DNA of 64,000 bases from Sipunculus nudus (taxonomy: Eukaryota; Annelida; Sipuncula; Golfingiida; Sipunculidae), in the NCBI GenBank assembly GCA_026874595.1, contig CM049315.1, forward strand, positions 75,900,401 through 75,964,400, read 5' to 3'. Of the stretch, positions 61,081 to 64,000 are shown piece after piece. Under the pieces are notes generated by a model. That model searched no databases, was not told where the DNA came from, and saw nothing but the letters and a program-made list of their open reading frames with translations. The translations under genes and the position numbers were made by a program. Position 1 is the stretch's first letter. Each line of letters opens with the position of its first letter.

Positions 61081-61265
61081 CCCGATCTAGACCAATCTAG
61101 GCTGGACCAGCAATGGACCAGATCCTGATCTGGGTTTAGGCCTGACTGAATCCTGCTTGGTATTTGGTCTGGACCAATCGCAAATTAGTCTGGACCAATT
61201 CCTGATTGGTCCAGACCAAATCCCGATCTGGATTCTGACCAGTCCAAACCCGGATCTGGTTTTTG
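61080..61265. repeat. Foldback-rich tctggaccaat repeats
   Basis: Short motifs tctggaccaat and its complement recur. A perfect hairpin TCTGGACCAAT/ATTGGTCCAGA with a 5-base loop lies at 61189-61215, and ccagatcctgatctgg near 61120 also folds back. Probably a degenerate foldback element. Confidence 0.5.
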
Positions 61266-62920
61266 CCCTACAGGTTAATGTAGGTGGCCCAAAAACTGCA
61301 ACGTCAAATATGACTCATGTGACCAACATTTGCACAAAACTTGGTGATGCTAGCTCCTGTTGACTCTGAGAATGTTATGTTAGTATGCTTTCTTAGCCAA
61401 ACAATTAAGTTCCAATTCCTGTAATTTGGCCAACTTATCGAATCCAACTATTTGAACAAACTTGAAAAAGCTCATCTCTGGGATCATTTCTATTAAATAT
61501 TGAACAATTTGGCTGTATGAATTTAAAGAAGAATATTTTCATAGGTTCTCAAGCTTTTACATAAAATATGGGAATGCTGGCTCCTGCTCTTCCTGAGAAA
61601 TTATTGGTTAATGTACTGATGGCTGAAGACCCTCGTACAAAAAAGTTGATGCAGGCGGCACCACTGATACCTCAATTTAAATATGACTCATGAGACCAAT
61701 ATTTGCATTATAAATTTTGTGATGATAGCTCCAGGCATTTCTGAGGTTGTAAGTTTGTAAGTTTTTTTTTGCCAAATGACTAAGTTCAGCTTCCCGTAAC
61801 TGGGCTAAAAATCACTGAACTGGAACCATTAGAACAATCTTGAGAAGGGTTGTTTCTGGGATTATATCTGTGAAATATTGAACAATTTTGCTGGACGGTT
61901 CGGAGAAGAAGATTTTTAAAAGGTTTTTTAGCATTTTTTCTATAAAATCTTAATTAATGCAGAAAGCATTGTCTACCTTGTCTATCATTAATTTGCTTCA
62001 TATAATCTCTAATAGTAAACAATTTTATTTGATAATTTTTCATTTTTATAAATGAAATGAAAAATACCGAATGGTGACTGCATGGTGTCATTTGGAATAC
62101 ATTTTCGGCCATCCATGGAAAATTCATTAAACATCAGTAATTGCAAAGTAATTCCTTGTTACTCATTAACTATAAAATTCCTTTTCTGTTAATTTGCCTA
62201 AAGTTGTTATTATAAACCAATAATTTTTTTAAAATTGTTTATTGTTATATTTTGGCCAAAACAACTACTACAGGAGGGGGGGGGGGGTTGGACAGTTAGG
62301 TCAAGCTGAAGCCACCAAAGAGCTGGCTGGCTGCAGAGTATGCCTAGCTTCAAGCATGCATAATTATCCTGAAAGGTCAACAAGAGGACATATAGAGGGG
62401 TTTCAGTATAGCCTACGTGTGACATAGTCTCATAAAAACTATAATAAAAGATACAGTTTTTGGTCAATTCCTTTCAAATTTCAGAATTTAGAAGCTGAAA
62501 TCCTTACATGTAAATGAAATGAAAATTAATTCAACAGTGCTTACAGGGAAAAACTTTGCCGTGGCCAAAGTTGGGCAAAATTTAAGGTACTGATTTTATT
62601 TTTATGCGAATAACATAAAATTTGTTATATTCAGATCTAATTTTGGGTATACAATTGAATCTTGATTAAATGAAGTTATATCCCTGAAAAAGTCTCTAGC
62701 TTCAGCAATTCTTATGTTAAGTGAGTAAATATATTTCCTGATTTTTTATATGGTGCATTAAATTCAGGCCCATAATTTCAACAAATTTCACAATACTGAC
62801 CTAATTTTTGGTAATTACATAGGAAATGTATAAAAGAATATACATACTAAATATGATGAAAAAAGATCCTTGGTTTTGATATTAGGCAATCTTGCAGTGT
62901 AACAATGGGTCCTAGTGACC
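61266..62920. other. Repeat-derived intergenic DNA, no gene seen
   Basis: Contains diverged tandem-core blocks (ggcggcaccactg near 61655, caatatttgcat phrases) and a poly-G tract at 62275-62287. No coding feature recognised. Confidence 0.4.
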
Positions 62921-62924
62921 CAAT

Positions 62925-63079
62925 TTTTGGTATGGTAGGAGATTTTTGGGACATCTAACTGTATGCAGAATTTTGGATTCGTAGGTTGAATGATTTCAAA
63001 ACGTGCCCTGTTAACGGCCAGCCGGACAACGGACAAGGGACTATGACTATAGCTCAGATGAATGAGTCAGCTGAGCTAA
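62925..63079 (-). mobile_element. Tandem-core element 5' end
   Basis: The sequence ttcaaaacgtgccctgttaac...cggacaacggacaag...gtcagctgagctaa ends at 63079. It is the same inverted terminus as at 42861 and 59664. Confidence 0.6.
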
Positions 63080-63090
63080 AAAAAAAAAAC

Positions 63091-64000
63091 AAGGGACCTA
63101 TGGGTCACAGTGCTCAGCTGTTATAATTTATCACAAAATATGATTTGGAAGAGGGGTTGGCAGATGCTGGTTTTGTGTGTTAATATAAGCTGTATTATGA
63201 GCTGATGGTGTTTAAATCAAGTTATGTAAGATCCTTGGAGAATTCATACAAATACAGCATTCTGGTCAGACAGCAAGACGGGCATGAGGTTGCCTCTGTT
63301 TATTTTTATACAATTACAACATTCTGGGGAAAGAGCATAGCTAGTGTGGCTAAAAGTACCTCATATTATGGCTTAAATATATTACTGACTGAACATATTA
63401 TAATTTACAGCTATATACTTAAGATATAGACTGCAAAACACTTAATTAATTCTACACATAAACTAGATGTGTCAGAATGACAAGAATGCCCCCATCTGGA
63501 GCATATTAGAAATATTTGTTAAAGTTTGTAATTTTCTATGTTCAGGAGCTGTCATATGGTCAAAAGTAAGTCTACCGCGACAAAACACAAACTCGAACTG
63601 TAACAGGTCATGATCTGGCGAGGTACAATAAATCAGGTCAGTATCTGCAAGCACCGCAAAAAAAAAGTCCGTACATGTGAATTTATCATAAAAAATTTCA
63701 ATTTGCATGAAATTTTCTGTTCTTTGGCCATCATATGAGACAAAATGCAATAGAATGTACCTGGTCATGATCAAGCCATACACCGAAAATCAGGCTAATA
63801 TCTGCAGGCATTGCAAAAAAAAGTCATGTGCAATTATCACAAAAATTTCTATTTTTCATGAAATTTTCTTCGTTCAGGTCAAAAGTAGGACAACTAGGAT
63901 GAAACGCAAACTTGATCTGTAACTAGTCATAATTTGCCCATACACCAAAAGTCAGGCTAATATCTGCAAGCACTGTGAAAAAAGTCTGTACAGGTGCACT
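63091..64000 (-). mobile_element. Tandem-core element, 3' end and body (runs off window)
   Basis: gggacctatgggtcacagtgctcagctg at about 63091-63120 is the hairpin end in minus orientation, placed almost head-to-tail with the element ending at 63079. The body near 63470-64000 holds two or three repeats of a unit with atctgcaagcac and tcatgaaattttc, at roughly 150-160-bp spacing. Confidence 0.5.

Overview
The window is animal nuclear DNA. It is AT-rich, with spliced genes, long introns, GT-AG boundaries, (AT)n, (GA)n and (TAA)n microsatellites, and many families of non-autonomous mobile elements. The repeats (tandem-core elements with Helentron-like ends, tRNA-derived SINE, mariner- and hAT-like MITEs) together with a giant sacsin-like single-exon gene suggest a lophotrochozoan, most likely a bivalve mollusc. 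That assignment is inference from overall character; no search was possible. I see no bacterial genes, CRISPR arrays or viral genes.

Layout. 1-11.7 kb: last five coding exons and long 3' UTR of a TPR gene that looks like TTC29 (plus strand; its 5' exons lie left of the window), with a 2.8-kb tandem-core element and several MITEs in its introns. 11.7-15.8 kb: intergenic, short repeats. 15.8-17.0 kb: intact single-exon class A GPCR (minus strand). 17-22.4 kb: intergenic, with a SINE, copies of the tandem-core repeat, and a 95-bp foldback MITE with a 9-bp target duplication. 22.4-40.0 kb: SLC4A11-like transporter gene (plus strand) spread over about 14 recognisable exons. 40.5-41.2 kb: candidate LTR. 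41-46.7 kb: intergenic. 46.7-57.3 kb: sacsin-like giant exon (minus strand). 57.4-64 kb: a repeat nest, including a hAT-like element with a perfect 8-bp target duplication.

The SLC4A11-like locus is the most unusual part. One 211-nt exon is duplicated in a 710-bp tandem repeat, and including both copies would break the frame, so they would have to be used alternatively. The start of another exon, with its splice acceptor, has been amplified into an array of about a dozen units; the regular 80-bp units each carry an acceptor-like end, 60 in-frame nucleotides and a donor-like GTATGT. The locus also shows three apparent frame breaks, and I cannot find the exons for several conserved segments. 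It may be a decaying paralogue or a heavily rearranged allele. The four genes do not form a pathway: an axonemal TPR protein, an orphan receptor, a membrane transporter and a chaperone-like giant protein are neighbours without evident functional linkage.
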